DNA of 64,000 bases from a bacterium (GTDB taxonomy: Bacteria; Krumholzibacteriota; Krumholzibacteriia; LZORAL124-64-63): contig JAAEQC010000092.1 in assembly GCA_024231905.1 (NCBI GenBank), positions 214,726-278,725 on the forward strand, read 5' to 3'. The notes below the pieces were generated by a model. That model was given only the letters and a program-made list of their open reading frames with translations, did not search any database and had not been told where the DNA came from. Both the position numbers and the translations under genes were made by a program. Positions 1-8,101 of this stretch are shown piece by piece (position 1 is the stretch's first letter; the number at the start of each line of letters is the position of its first letter).

Positions 1-47
1 GCAGCCAGGATCACGGCGGCGGTGGCGATCAACACTCGGGTTCTCAC
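1..47 (-). CDS. N-terminus of a secreted protein (partial)
   Basis: Only the first 15 codons lie in the window; the gene runs off the left edge. On the minus strand a GTG start at 47 follows a GGAGGA ribosome-binding site at 55-60 with 7 bases between. The visible residues (MRTRVLIATAAVILA) are a positively charged n-region followed by a hydrophobic stretch, so a Sec signal peptide is likely. The gene diverges from nadB. Nothing more can be said about function. Confidence 0.55.
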   Translation of the reverse strand, partial: MRTRVLIATAAVILA

Positions 48-202
48 GGTTTCATCCTCCCAGTGGACAGGTATCCTCGGGTGAGCTTATCTTGCCTGGA
101 CACCTACATTTTCGCCTGAATCGGTCCGGGCTTTAGCGCGGTCTTCACCGCACCGGACACGGTGACTGAGCAAGGGGCGGGCCACATAGGGGGCGGGTTC
201 GA

Positions 203-1867
203 GTGTTCACTGCTGATCCTGTTACAAGTCGTTGTCTGGTAATTGGTTCCGGTATCGCCGGGCTCCAGTTCGCACTCCTGGCTGCCGCCGATGGACCCGT
301 GCGAATCGTCACCAAGAAGGAAAGCCGGGAGAGCAATACGAATTATGCCCAGGGCGGCATCGCAGCGGCGGTCTCGCCCCTGGACGATTTCGAGATCCAT
401 GTGCAGGACACCCTCCAGGCCGGCGACGGGCTGTGCTGCGAAGCGACCGTGCGGGCCATGGTAGAGGCGGGCCCCGACCTCATCGACCGCCTCCTGGGCT
501 ACGGCGTGCGCTTCAGCCGAGAAGGGGACGATCCGGCGGGAGAGTTCGCCCTGGGCCGGGAAGGCGGTCACACCCGCCGCCGGGTGCTCCACTGCCAGGA
601 CCTCACGGGCCGCGAGATCGAGACCCGCCTGCTGGAGGCCTGCAACGCCCACCCGGCAATCACGGTGGAGGAGAACCACCTGGGCCTGGAACTGCTGCGG
701 GGGCGGGAAATGGGCCTGGCGGGGGAAGCCGGCGAGCGGGTTGTGGGGGCGGTCATCCTGGATCGCCGCTCCCTGGTCCGGAAGGTTTACCTGGCGGACG
801 CGGTGGTGCTCGCCACAGGCGGCTGCGGCAAGGTCTACTCCTACACGAGCAATCCGGACATCGCCACGGGGGACGGCCTGGCCATGGCCTTCCGCGCCGG
901 CGCCCAGGTGCGCAACCTGGAGTTCGTCCAGTTCCACCCCACCTGTCTGTACCACCCGGAGGCCAAGAGCCACCTCATCAGCGAGGCCGTGCGTGGGGAA
1001 GGCGCCGTGCTGGTGAACCGCCGCGGCGAACGCTTCATGGACCGCTACCACCCGGCGGCCGACCTGGCGCCCCGGGACGTGGTGGCCCGCGGCATGGACC
1101 AGGAGATGAAGACCAGCGGCGCCCCCAGCGTCTTCCTGGACCTGCGTCATCTGGACCGGCAAAAGGTCGAAGCCCGTTTCCCTAACCTGGTGGCGGCCTG
1201 CGCACGTTTCGGCATCGACATGGCCGGCGAACTGGTGCCGGTAGTGCCGGCGGCCCACTACATGTGTGGCGGAGTCCATGTGGACGCGACCGGACGGACG
1301 AGTCTGCCGGGGCTGTACGCCATCGGTGAGGTGGCCTGCACCGGCATCCACGGCGCCAATCGGCTGGCCAGCAACAGTCTCCTGGAGGCGGTCTTCTTCG
1401 CCGACCGGGGTTCGACGGCCCTGCGGGACGAACCTCCGCTCTTCAAGGGTGTGGCGCCGCGACTGCCGGACGAATTCGGCCGGCACGCCGAACACTCGCC
1501 CGGCGCCGAGGTCATGGTCCTCGAGCACGACTGGGATCTGGTGCGCCGCATCATGTGGGATTACGTGGGCATCGTCCGGGATCGGGAGCGGCTCGACATC
1601 GCCCTGGCCCGCCTGCGGCACGTGCGCGAGACCGTGGAGGAGGTCTACGCCACCTCCTACCTGGATCCGGACGTGGTCGAATTGCGGAACATCGCCCTGC
1701 TGGGCGAACTCATCGTGCTCTGTGCCCGGGACCGCCTGGAGAGCCGCGGCCTCCACGCCACCCCCGACCACCCGGGCAAGCTGCCCGCGGCCGAGGATAC
1801 ACTGCTCGTGCGCCAGGATTCTCGACCGGAGATGCGAGCTTCCGAACCCGGCGGGAACCATGGTTGA
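203..1867 (+). CDS. nadB: L-aspartate oxidase NadB
   Basis: Oxidises L-aspartate to iminoaspartate, the first step of de novo NAD synthesis (quinolinate route, with NadA), using FAD. The 554-residue product has the dinucleotide-binding motif VIGSGIAG at residues 13-20, the flavoprotein segment NTNYAQGGIAAAV near 46, and the late FAD-contact segment IGEVACTGIHGANRLASNS near 374-392. These fit the succinate dehydrogenase/fumarate reductase flavoprotein fold, and the length is normal for NadB. The start is GTG at 203, since the glycine-rich FAD strand begins only about a dozen residues later. It is the first gene of an operon with the methyltransferase and bshCBA, overlapping the next gene by 8 bases. 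nadA and nadC are not in the window. Confidence 0.93.
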   Translation: MFTADPVTSRCLVIGSGIAGLQFALLAAADGPVRIVTKKESRESNTNYAQGGIAAAVSPLDDFEIHVQDTLQAGDGLCCEATVRAMVEAGPDLIDRLLGYGVRFSREGDDPAGEFALGREGGHTRRRVLHCQDLTGREIETRLLEACNAHPAITVEENHLGLELLRGREMGLAGEAGERVVGAVILDRRSLVRKVYLADAVVLATGGCGKVYSYTSNPDIATGDGLAMAFRAGAQVRNLEFVQFHPTCLYHPEAKSHLISEAVRGEGAVLVNRRGERFMDRYHPAADLAPRDVVARGMDQEMKTSGAPSVFLDLRHLDRQKVEARFPNLVAACARFGIDMAGELVPVVPAAHYMCGGVHVDATGRTSLPGLYAIGEVACTGIHGANRLASNSLLEAVFFADRGSTALRDEPPLFKGVAPRLPDEFGRHAEHSPGAEVMVLEHDWDLVRRIMWDYVGIVRDRERLDIALARLRHVRETVEEVYATSYLDPDVVELRNIALLGELIVLCARDRLESRGLHATPDHPGKLPAAEDTLLVRQDSRPEMRASEPGGNHG

Positions 1868-2660
1868 AGCCTGGTACGAACTGGCCTTCGGGGCCACCTA
1901 CCCGGCGGTGTACGGACATCGGGACCGGGAAGAGGCCGAACGGTGCCTGGACCTGCTGTCGGCGCTGGACGCCCTTGCCGAGCCGATCCTGGACATGGGC
2001 TGCGGCGACGGTCGCCACCTGGCGCTGCTGGCGGACGCTGGTCGCCGCGCCGTGGGGCTCGACCTGTCGGTCGAGCTCCTGGGGCGAGCGCGCACCGGCG
2101 ATCACGGGCCGGTTCTGGATCTGGTGCGCGGCGACATGCGGAATTTGCCCCTGGCGGACGGTAGTTGCGGCGCGGTCCTGTCCCTCTTCACCGCATTCGG
2201 CTACTTCGGTGACGAGGTGGCCAACGCCCAGCCCGTGGCCGAGGCCGCCCGGGTGCTCCGTCCCGGCGGCACCTGGTGCTTGGACTACCTGGACGCGGAC
2301 CGATTGCGTCGGGAGCTGGACGACGGCCGGGAGCGTACGCGGCAAAGGGAGGCCGGCCCGCTGACGGTGACGGAGGTCCGGAGGTTGGATCCGGTGCGCG
2401 GCGCGGTGTTGAAGGAGGTCCGTCTGCAGGCACTGGCCGGCAGCGAGGACGCAGCGGCAAGTCTCGGCTGCGGTCGGGAAGGACTGTCCTATCGGGAGGA
2501 AGTGGCTCTGTTCACTCTGGACCAGCTGGACGCCATGGCGGGTGCCGCCGGGTTGACGCGGAAGGCCGCGGCCGGCGGTTACGGCGGCCAAGCCCTGGGC
2601 GCGGGCAATCGCTGGATTCTCGTCTACGCCAAGCCCGAACGTGCGGGAGGCAGCCCGTGA
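1860..2660 (+). CDS. Class I SAM-dependent methyltransferase, candidate bacillithiol N-methyltransferase
   Basis: A 266-residue Rossmann methyltransferase. Motif I, ILDMGCGDGRHLALL, is at residues 43-57, followed by the acidic strand-2 end GLDLS at 66-70 and the post-motif segment RVLRPGGTW. The ATG at 1860 overlaps the end of nadB by 8 bases; an in-frame reading upstream of it is nadB shadow. The stop overlaps the GTG of bshC. Family membership alone does not give a substrate. Lodged between nadB and the three bacillithiol genes, it is a reasonable candidate for the enzyme that methylates bacillithiol nitrogen, an activity known from Chlorobiaceae (NmbA). That is inference from position, not from a diagnostic residue. 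It could instead be an unrelated ubiquinone/biotin-type methyltransferase. Confidence 0.8.
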   Translation: MVEAWYELAFGATYPAVYGHRDREEAERCLDLLSALDALAEPILDMGCGDGRHLALLADAGRRAVGLDLSVELLGRARTGDHGPVLDLVRGDMRNLPLADGSCGAVLSLFTAFGYFGDEVANAQPVAEAARVLRPGGTWCLDYLDADRLRRELDDGRERTRQREAGPLTVTEVRRLDPVRGAVLKEVRLQALAGSEDAAASLGCGREGLSYREEVALFTLDQLDAMAGAAGLTRKAAAGGYGGQALGAGNRWILVYAKPERAGGSP

Positions 2661-4228
2661 CCCTGGAGATCCGTACCGGTGAGGACCTGGCTGCGACCGC
2701 GCCGTCGCGCCTGGTGGCGGACTGGTTGCGCGGCGGCACGCCTCTGGGTGCGGCAGCCGATGAACTGATCCGGGTGTCGACCTTGCCGCCCCGGACCGCT
2801 CCCTGGTTTTCCGGAGGTGGACCGGCGGCCTGGGTGGCGACCATGCATGCGGAACTGCCCACGGCCGGGGATCGGGCACGCTTCGACGCTGACCGGGAAG
2901 CCCTGTCCCGGGGAGCGGCACGGGTGGTGGTGGCCGGTCAGCAGCCGGGCTACGCGGGAGGGCCCCTGCTCACGGTTCACAAGCTGACCACGGCGGTGGC
3001 CCTGGCGCGTCGGGAGACGGCGGTCGGAAGGCCCACGGTACCCGTTTTCTGGTTGGGCGACGACGACGACGATGTCCGGGAGGCTCTCGAGACCAAGTTG
3101 TGGGATCCGGCGGACGGCTCGCTGCTGGACAATGGCGCTTCCCTGCCGGTGGCGGCAGGCGGCTTGCCGCCGCAAAGGCTGGGCACGTTCCCACTGGAGG
3201 CGGGACACGACGCGGTCGCTCCCTGGCTGGAACGGTTCGCCGACCCACGGGACGAACTGGGACTGGCCGCCCTCTGGTCCCGGGCCAGCGCGGGCGACGC
3301 CACCTGGTCCTCATTCGTCCGGCAGGCCCTGCTGAGGATCTTCACCGGCGAGGGCCTCATGATCGTATCGGGAGACGATCCCGTGCTCCACGACACGGCG
3401 GGACCGTTCTACCGGGAACTGATGCGGCGCCGGGAGGAACTGGCGGCCCTGGTCCGGCGGCGGGGCGGCGAGCTGGCGGGCCGGAACTGGCACGCCCAGA
3501 TCCACGAGTCCTCCTTGAAACGGCCCCTGTTCCGGGCCCGGAACAAGACTCGGGTTGCCCTGGAGCGGACGTCGGAATCCGAGACGACAGCCGACCTGCG
3601 GCCGGGCGTCATGCTCCGCAGTCCGGTGCAGGACTGGTTGCTGGCGCCGGCGGCGGTGATCGTGGGACCGGGGGAAGCAGCCTACCTCCGCCAGCTGGAT
3701 CCTGTCTACGAGGCCCTGGGCCTGGGACGCTCGCCCCTGGTGTACCGCATGTCCGTGTGTCTGCTGCCGCTCGGCCTGGATCGGTCATTCCTGCGCGTGC
3801 CGGCGTCGGACATGGTCAGCCGGGGCGACGGTACCCCGGCCTGGCTGGATACGTGGCTGGACAGCACCACCGAGAGTTTGACCCGGCTCCTGGAACAGCA
3901 CCTGGGGCAGGAGGAGCGGGCGGCGGGTCGCACGGCCCAGCAAAGGACCCGGCGCTGGCGCCGGGGGCTGGCGGCCATGGTGGCCAACGAGACCAAGCGG
4001 CAGGAGCGACTGCAACCACCAGCGACGCCGGCCTGGGTGCAACCCACCGGTGGGACCCAGGAACGCCGGTTGGCCTGGCTGGGTGCCCTGGCCCTTTGGG
4101 GCGCGCCCTTACGGGACACGCTCTTGGTGGCGGCGGAGCGGCACCTGGTCGCGGGCGCTGCGGGACACTGGCGCCAGTTGGAGATCACGGTGGACGAACC
4201 GGAGGACAGCCATGAACGACAAGATTGA
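2657..4228 (+). CDS. bshC: Bacillithiol biosynthesis cysteine-adding enzyme BshC
   Basis: Putative ligase joining L-cysteine to glucosaminyl-malate, the last step of bacillithiol synthesis. The 523-residue protein is near the family length. It shows the family N-terminal signature VVVAGQQPGYAGGPLLTVHK at about residues 90-109, then VPVFWLGDDDDD at 128-139, and in the second half NKTRVALER, VQDWLLAP and VGPGEAAYL, which match the BshC Rossmann core. The GTG start at 2657 overlaps the methyltransferase stop (GTGA). The long in-frame extension upstream is shadow. One oddity: the acidic strand after VPVFW normally reads Glu-Asp-His-Asp in BshC but is a run of Asp here. bshB and bshA directly downstream support the call strongly. 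Confidence 0.9.
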   Translation: MTLEIRTGEDLAATAPSRLVADWLRGGTPLGAAADELIRVSTLPPRTAPWFSGGGPAAWVATMHAELPTAGDRARFDADREALSRGAARVVVAGQQPGYAGGPLLTVHKLTTAVALARRETAVGRPTVPVFWLGDDDDDVREALETKLWDPADGSLLDNGASLPVAAGGLPPQRLGTFPLEAGHDAVAPWLERFADPRDELGLAALWSRASAGDATWSSFVRQALLRIFTGEGLMIVSGDDPVLHDTAGPFYRELMRRREELAALVRRRGGELAGRNWHAQIHESSLKRPLFRARNKTRVALERTSESETTADLRPGVMLRSPVQDWLLAPAAVIVGPGEAAYLRQLDPVYEALGLGRSPLVYRMSVCLLPLGLDRSFLRVPASDMVSRGDGTPAWLDTWLDSTTESLTRLLEQHLGQEERAAGRTAQQRTRRWRRGLAAMVANETKRQERLQPPATPAWVQPTGGTQERRLAWLGALALWGAPLRDTLLVAAERHLVAGAAGHWRQLEITVDEPEDSHERQD

Positions 4229-4982
4229 AGCCGGTTGCGATCTGCTGGTGGTCTCCCCTCACACGGACGACGCCGAGATCGGTCTCGGCGGCGTCATGGC
4301 AGCCTGGGCTGCAGCCGGGCGCCGGGTGTGGGCCCTGGACCTGACGCGGGGCGAACTGGGCAGCAACGCCACGCCGGAGGAACGGTGGGCCGAGGGAGTG
4401 GCAGCAGCGGAGGTCCTGGGGCTGGCCGGCCGGGTCCAACTCGAATTGCCGGACGGTTTCGTGGATGCCACCAATCCGGAACACGTGGGGGCCGTTGGCT
4501 CCATGCTGCGCCGGCTCCGTCCCCGCTGGGTGGTCACGGCGCCGGAACCGCGGCGCCACCCGGATCACGTGGTGACTCCCGCACTGGTGGAGAAGGCCAT
4601 CTTCCACGCCCGCCTGGCGGCCTGGCGTCCGGATGAACCGGTCCATCGCGTCTGGGGCGGCGGCGCACCCTTGCCTGCTGATACTCCCACCTGGCAGGTG
4701 GAAGCCCGTTTCGACACCTGCCCCGTGGGTGGTGAGGCGGCCCTCCTGGTCGACATCTCCGCCCATTGGCAGACCAAGCGCCGGGCCCTCGACTGCTACG
4801 CCAGCCAGTTCGCCCGCGGCGACGGCCGCCGGGCCACCATGATCAACGAGCCGGCTTTCCTGGAGGAGATCGAAAGGCGCGCCCGCGCCTGGGGCCGGCG
4901 GGCCGGAGTGGACCACGCCGAGGCCCTGTCCGGAACCGCCGTACCCCTGGTGACCGATCTGCCCGGGGAGGTGTGGTGTTGA
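4212..4982 (+). CDS. bshB: Bacillithiol biosynthesis deacetylase BshB (LmbE/PIG-L family)
   Basis: Zinc-dependent hydrolase that removes acetyl from N-acetylglucosaminyl-malate, the second bacillithiol step. The 256 residues carry the LmbE zinc motif PHTDDAE at 16-22 (family form PHPDDE) and the second ligand motif HPDH at 116-119. The segment TRGELGSNATPEER near 45-58 is also typical of the family. The ATG at 4212 lies inside the end of bshC (17-base overlap). The stop overlaps the bshA start. Deacetylases of this family can have other targets such as mycothiol precursors or GlcNAc conjugates, but the flanking bshC and bshA make the bacillithiol role the best reading. Confidence 0.92.
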   Translation: MNDKIEAGCDLLVVSPHTDDAEIGLGGVMAAWAAAGRRVWALDLTRGELGSNATPEERWAEGVAAAEVLGLAGRVQLELPDGFVDATNPEHVGAVGSMLRRLRPRWVVTAPEPRRHPDHVVTPALVEKAIFHARLAAWRPDEPVHRVWGGGAPLPADTPTWQVEARFDTCPVGGEAALLVDISAHWQTKRRALDCYASQFARGDGRRATMINEPAFLEEIERRARAWGRRAGVDHAEALSGTAVPLVTDLPGEVWC

Positions 4983-6109
4983 TGCGCATGCCGAAGGTGG
5001 GCATCACCTGCTACCCGACCCAGGGCGGCAGCGGTGTCGTGGCCACGGAACTGGGACTGCACCTGGCGCGGCACGGCTGCGCGGTCCACTTCATCTCGTC
5101 CCAGTTGCCGTTCCGCCTGCGGGCCTACCGGGAGAACATCTTCTACCACCAGGTGGAGATGCCCCAGTACCCGGTCTTCCAACACTCGCCCTACACCCTG
5201 TCCCTGGCCACGGTCATGAGCGAGACGGCGGTCCGCGAGGAGTTGGACGTCCTCCACGTGCACTACGCCATTCCCCACGCGGCCAGCGCCTTCCTGGCCC
5301 GGGAGATGGTGGGCCGCGACCGGCTGAAGATCGTCACGACCCTGCACGGCACAGACATCACCTTGGTGGGCCAGGAGCCCACCTTCTTTCCCATCACGCG
5401 CTTCGTCATCGAGCAGAGCGACGCGGTGACGGCCGTGTCCAACTTCCTGAAGGACGAGACCGAACGGGTCTTCGAGACCACACGCGAGATCGAGGTCATC
5501 CCCAACTTCGTGGACGCCCGGGCCTTCCGCCCCGGGGCCAAGCCTGGGTTACGGGAACGCTTCGCACCGGCGGGGGAGGCCTTGCTCCTGCACGCGTCGA
5601 ACTTCCGCAAGGTGAAGAACCTGCCGGCGGTGGTGCAGGTCTTCGCCGCCGTGGCCGCACGCACGCCGGCGCGGTTGCTCCTGCTGGGCGAGGGGCCGGA
5701 ACTGCCGGCGGTCCGTGAGCAGGTGGACGGTTTGGGACTGACCGACCGGGTGGAGTTCCTGGGACACGTGGACGAGCTCCAGGAAGTGCTGCCGGTGGCG
5801 GATGTCCTCTTGCTCCCGTCTCTACACGAGAGCTTCGGCCTGGTGGCCTTGGAAGCCATGGCCTGCGGCGTGGTGCCCGTGGTGACGGACCGCGGCGGCG
5901 CCGGCGACTTCATCCAGGACGGCATCAACGGCTTCCTGCGCGATCCGGAGGATGTGGACGGCATGGTGGCAGCCTGTCTTGAGGTCCTGACGGATCCCGA
6001 GTCGCGGCACCAGCTGGCCGAGGAGGCGCGACGCGACGCGGCGGCGGATTTCGGGGCGCCGTGCGTCCTGAAGACCTACCTGGCCCTCTACGACCGGCTC
6101 CTCGGTTGA
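4982..6109 (+). CDS. bshA: N-acetyl-alpha-D-glucosaminyl L-malate synthase BshA
   Basis: GT4 glycosyltransferase that joins GlcNAc from UDP-GlcNAc to L-malate, the first bacillithiol step. The protein has 375 residues, the usual BshA length. The N-terminal YPTQGGSGVVATELG segment (residues 11-25) is the BshA form of the sugar-acceptor glycine loop, and the GT4 nucleotide-sugar motif HESFGLVALEAMACG lies near 283-297. ATG at 4982 is chosen over GTG at 4976 because GGAGG at 4967-4971 is then correctly spaced. It overlaps the bshB stop in a TGATG junction. Last gene of the nadB-bsh operon; the promoter of the tol operon begins at its stop codon. Confidence 0.95.
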   Translation: MRMPKVGITCYPTQGGSGVVATELGLHLARHGCAVHFISSQLPFRLRAYRENIFYHQVEMPQYPVFQHSPYTLSLATVMSETAVREELDVLHVHYAIPHAASAFLAREMVGRDRLKIVTTLHGTDITLVGQEPTFFPITRFVIEQSDAVTAVSNFLKDETERVFETTREIEVIPNFVDARAFRPGAKPGLRERFAPAGEALLLHASNFRKVKNLPAVVQVFAAVAARTPARLLLLGEGPELPAVREQVDGLGLTDRVEFLGHVDELQEVLPVADVLLLPSLHESFGLVALEAMACGVVPVVTDRGGAGDFIQDGINGFLRDPEDVDGMVAACLEVLTDPESRHQLAEEARRDAAADFGAPCVLKTYLALYDRLLG

Positions 6110-6133
6110 CACCCGGCCTGTCGCCACTACAAT
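6106..6133 (+). promoter_or_regulatory. Sigma-70-type promoter of the tol-pal operon
   Basis: TTGACA at 6106-6111, a 16-base spacer and TACAAT at 6128-6133 form a near-consensus promoter. The -35 box overlaps the stop codon of bshA. The transcript would have a leader of about 155 bases before tolQ. That leader contains a short perfect hairpin, GGACCAT-GG-ATGGTCC, around 6219-6234. Confidence 0.75.
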
Positions 6134-6298
6134 GAACGAGTCGCAGGGACTCCGGGAACTTCGCCTGGAGCCTCACGTACCAGCAACGCGACGCCGGGGG
6201 CCTGGCGCCCCGACGGACCATGGATGGTCCGACCGGATCGGCCTGATAGGAGCGGGCCGCCCCCTCTTGCGCAGACATTCGTATTGCAAGGAGATTCC

Positions 6299-7024
6299 AT
6301 GCCCTCCTCCCTCGTCCTGGCGACCTTGGGCCCCGGGGACCTGCTGGGTTTGATCCTCGACTCCACCTTCTTCGGCAAGTTCATCCTGCTGGTGCTGCTG
6401 TTCCTGTCGGTCATGTCCTGGGCGGTGTTCGTGGACAAGGCGCGCCAGATGAACCGCATCCGTGCCGGACACCAGGAGTTCTGGCAGAAGGTCGAAGAGT
6501 GGCTCGACGGCCGTCTCCGCAAGCGGGATCTGGTGGCCTGGGCTACCGAACGCAGTGACCTGCCACTGGCCAACCTCATGACCGAAGTCGACGGTCTGGA
6601 CCGGGTACCGGCCGTGCGTCGCGGCTCCGAACGGGTCATCTACCTGGAGATGGAGGGACTCGAGCGCTATCTCATCCTGCTGTCCACGGCGGTGACCATC
6701 TCGCCCTTCCTGGGCCTCATGGGCACGGTGTGGGGCATCATGACCAGCTTCTGGGACATGTCCACCATGCAGAGCGCCAATCTGACCGTGGTGGCGCCGG
6801 GCATCGCAGAGGCCCTGACCACGACCATCGCGGGCCTGGCCACGGCCATCCCGGCGGTGATCTTCTACAACAGCCTCGTCCGCAAGATCGACCTGGTGGC
6901 CAACGAACTGGACCGCCTGCGCACCATCCTCGAGGAGGACGCGGGCAGCGACCACGGTCTGCTGGGACCGGCCGGCCGTGACCGGGTGCGGCGGCCCGGC
7001 CGCCACGAGGGGGAGAAGATCTGA
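6299..7024 (+). CDS. tolQ: TolQ/ExbB-type proton channel subunit
   Basis: Inner-membrane subunit that, with TolR, uses the proton gradient to energise the Tol-Pal complex. The ATG at 6299 follows AAGGAG at 6288-6293. The product has 241 residues with three membrane spans, near residues 18-40 (FILLVLLFLSVMSWAVFV), 122-146 (ISPFLGLMGTVWGIM) and 165-193 (APGIAEALTTTIAGLATAIPAV). The last two carry the conserved TolQ/ExbB glycine-proline and Thr-rich pore motifs. First gene of tolQ-tolR-tonB-tolB-pal-cpoB; its stop overlaps the tolR start. ExbB is the alternative, but tolB and pal in the operon decide for TolQ. Confidence 0.93.
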   Translation: MPSSLVLATLGPGDLLGLILDSTFFGKFILLVLLFLSVMSWAVFVDKARQMNRIRAGHQEFWQKVEEWLDGRLRKRDLVAWATERSDLPLANLMTEVDGLDRVPAVRRGSERVIYLEMEGLERYLILLSTAVTISPFLGLMGTVWGIMTSFWDMSTMQSANLTVVAPGIAEALTTTIAGLATAIPAVIFYNSLVRKIDLVANELDRLRTILEEDAGSDHGLLGPAGRDRVRRPGRHEGEKI

Positions 7025-7434
7025 TGGCCAGGAGTCGGAGAAATTTCCGCAGCATGGCCGACATCAACATCACGTCCCTGGTGGATGTGACCCTCACCCT
7101 GCTCATCATCTTCATGCTCACGGCGCCCTACATCCAGGGTGGGGTGGAAGTGGACCTGCCCGAGGCGGCCACCCGTTCCCAGATCAAACGCGAGGGCCCG
7201 GTCATCTCCATCACGGCCAACCGGCAGGTGTTCTTCCAGGAACAGGCCATCACCCGGACGGATTTGCCGGAACTGCTGGCGCCCTGGGAAGAGGACAAGG
7301 ATACGGTCCCGGTGTACCTGCGCTGCGACCAGGAAGTGCCCTACGGCGTGGTCCTGCAGGTCATGGCCGAAGTGGAACGGGCAGGATTCCCCAACCTGAA
7401 CCTGGTGGCGGACCAGCCCCAGGGCGTGCAGTGA
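7024..7434 (+). CDS. tolR: TolR/ExbD-type protein
   Basis: Partner of TolQ in the inner-membrane motor. The 136-residue protein has a short basic cytoplasmic tail, then one membrane span at about 18-37 whose start carries the conserved protonatable aspartate (SLVDVTLTLLIIFM, Asp21). The periplasmic domain follows, beginning with VEVDLPEA. The ATG overlaps the tolQ stop (TGATG). The length is typical for TolR. Confidence 0.93.
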   Translation: MARSRRNFRSMADINITSLVDVTLTLLIIFMLTAPYIQGGVEVDLPEAATRSQIKREGPVISITANRQVFFQEQAITRTDLPELLAPWEEDKDTVPVYLRCDQEVPYGVVLQVMAEVERAGFPNLNLVADQPQGVQ

Positions 7435-7435
7435 C

Positions 7436-8101
7436 ATGAGAAACGGCCTGCCCTGGTCGGTGCTGATCCACGTGCTGGGGCTGCTTGCCGTGTTCTTTTG
7501 GGGCAACCGGGTCACGCGGGCGGTGGTTCAACCGCCGCGGTCCATCAGCGTGCGCATGCAGTTCGTGCAACCGGAGCCCGATCCGGTGGTGGTGCGGGAG
7601 GAGCCGGCGGAAGTCCTGCCGACCCCGATGGAGGAGAAGCCGCCGGAATTGCCGCCGAAGGAGGTGCCCAGGGAACCGGAGAAGCAGCCTGATCCGGAAC
7701 CGGTGGACCCGACTCCGGAGCCCCGGCAGGAAGAGCCGACGGACGATCCCGCCGACGCGGCGGAACCCTCCCTGGCCCTGAGCGGCCCCGCGGTCTCGGC
7801 GGACACGGACTTTCCCTTCGCCTGGTACCTGGGGCAGGTGGAGGGACGCATCGCCAGCAACTGGCGGCCGCGTCAGCTGGGCTTCCGCGACCGCACGCGC
7901 ATTGCTTGCGCCATCCACTTCGTCATCGCGCGCAATGGTACGGTTTCGCAGGTGACCATGAGCGAGAGCAGCGGACTGGGATTGTATGACCGCGAAGCCC
8001 TGCGTGCGGTGAGCACCACCCGGCTGCCTCCCCTGCCTCCGACCTATGGCGGTGGGACCCTGGGCGTGACCTTCATCTTCAACCTGGAGCCTGGACGTTG
8101 A
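7436..8101 (+). CDS. TonB/TolA-like energy transducer
   Basis: A 221-residue protein with one N-terminal membrane anchor (about residues 6-22), a proline- and glutamate-rich periplasmic linker (about 35-115) and a C-terminal TonB-type domain. The domain contains ASNWRPRQLG, the strand FVIARNGTVSQVTMSESSG, and ALRAVSTTRLPPLPP. It starts one base after the tolR stop. In this position the protein should do the work of TolA, linking the TolQR motor to TolB/Pal. The C-terminal domain looks more like TonB family members than enterobacterial TolA, so I give no symbol. Confidence 0.85.
   Translation: MRNGLPWSVLIHVLGLLAVFFWGNRVTRAVVQPPRSISVRMQFVQPEPDPVVVREEPAEVLPTPMEEKPPELPPKEVPREPEKQPDPEPVDPTPEPRQEEPTDDPADAAEPSLALSGPAVSADTDFPFAWYLGQVEGRIASNWRPRQLGFRDRTRIACAIHFVIARNGTVSQVTMSESSGLGLYDREALRAVSTTRLPPLPPTYGGGTLGVTFIFNLEPGR

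Noticed and set aside
1210-2660. A 464-residue version of the methyltransferase
   Set aside because: The first 198 codons are the shifted frame of nadB; the methyltransferase fold begins after the ATG at 1860.
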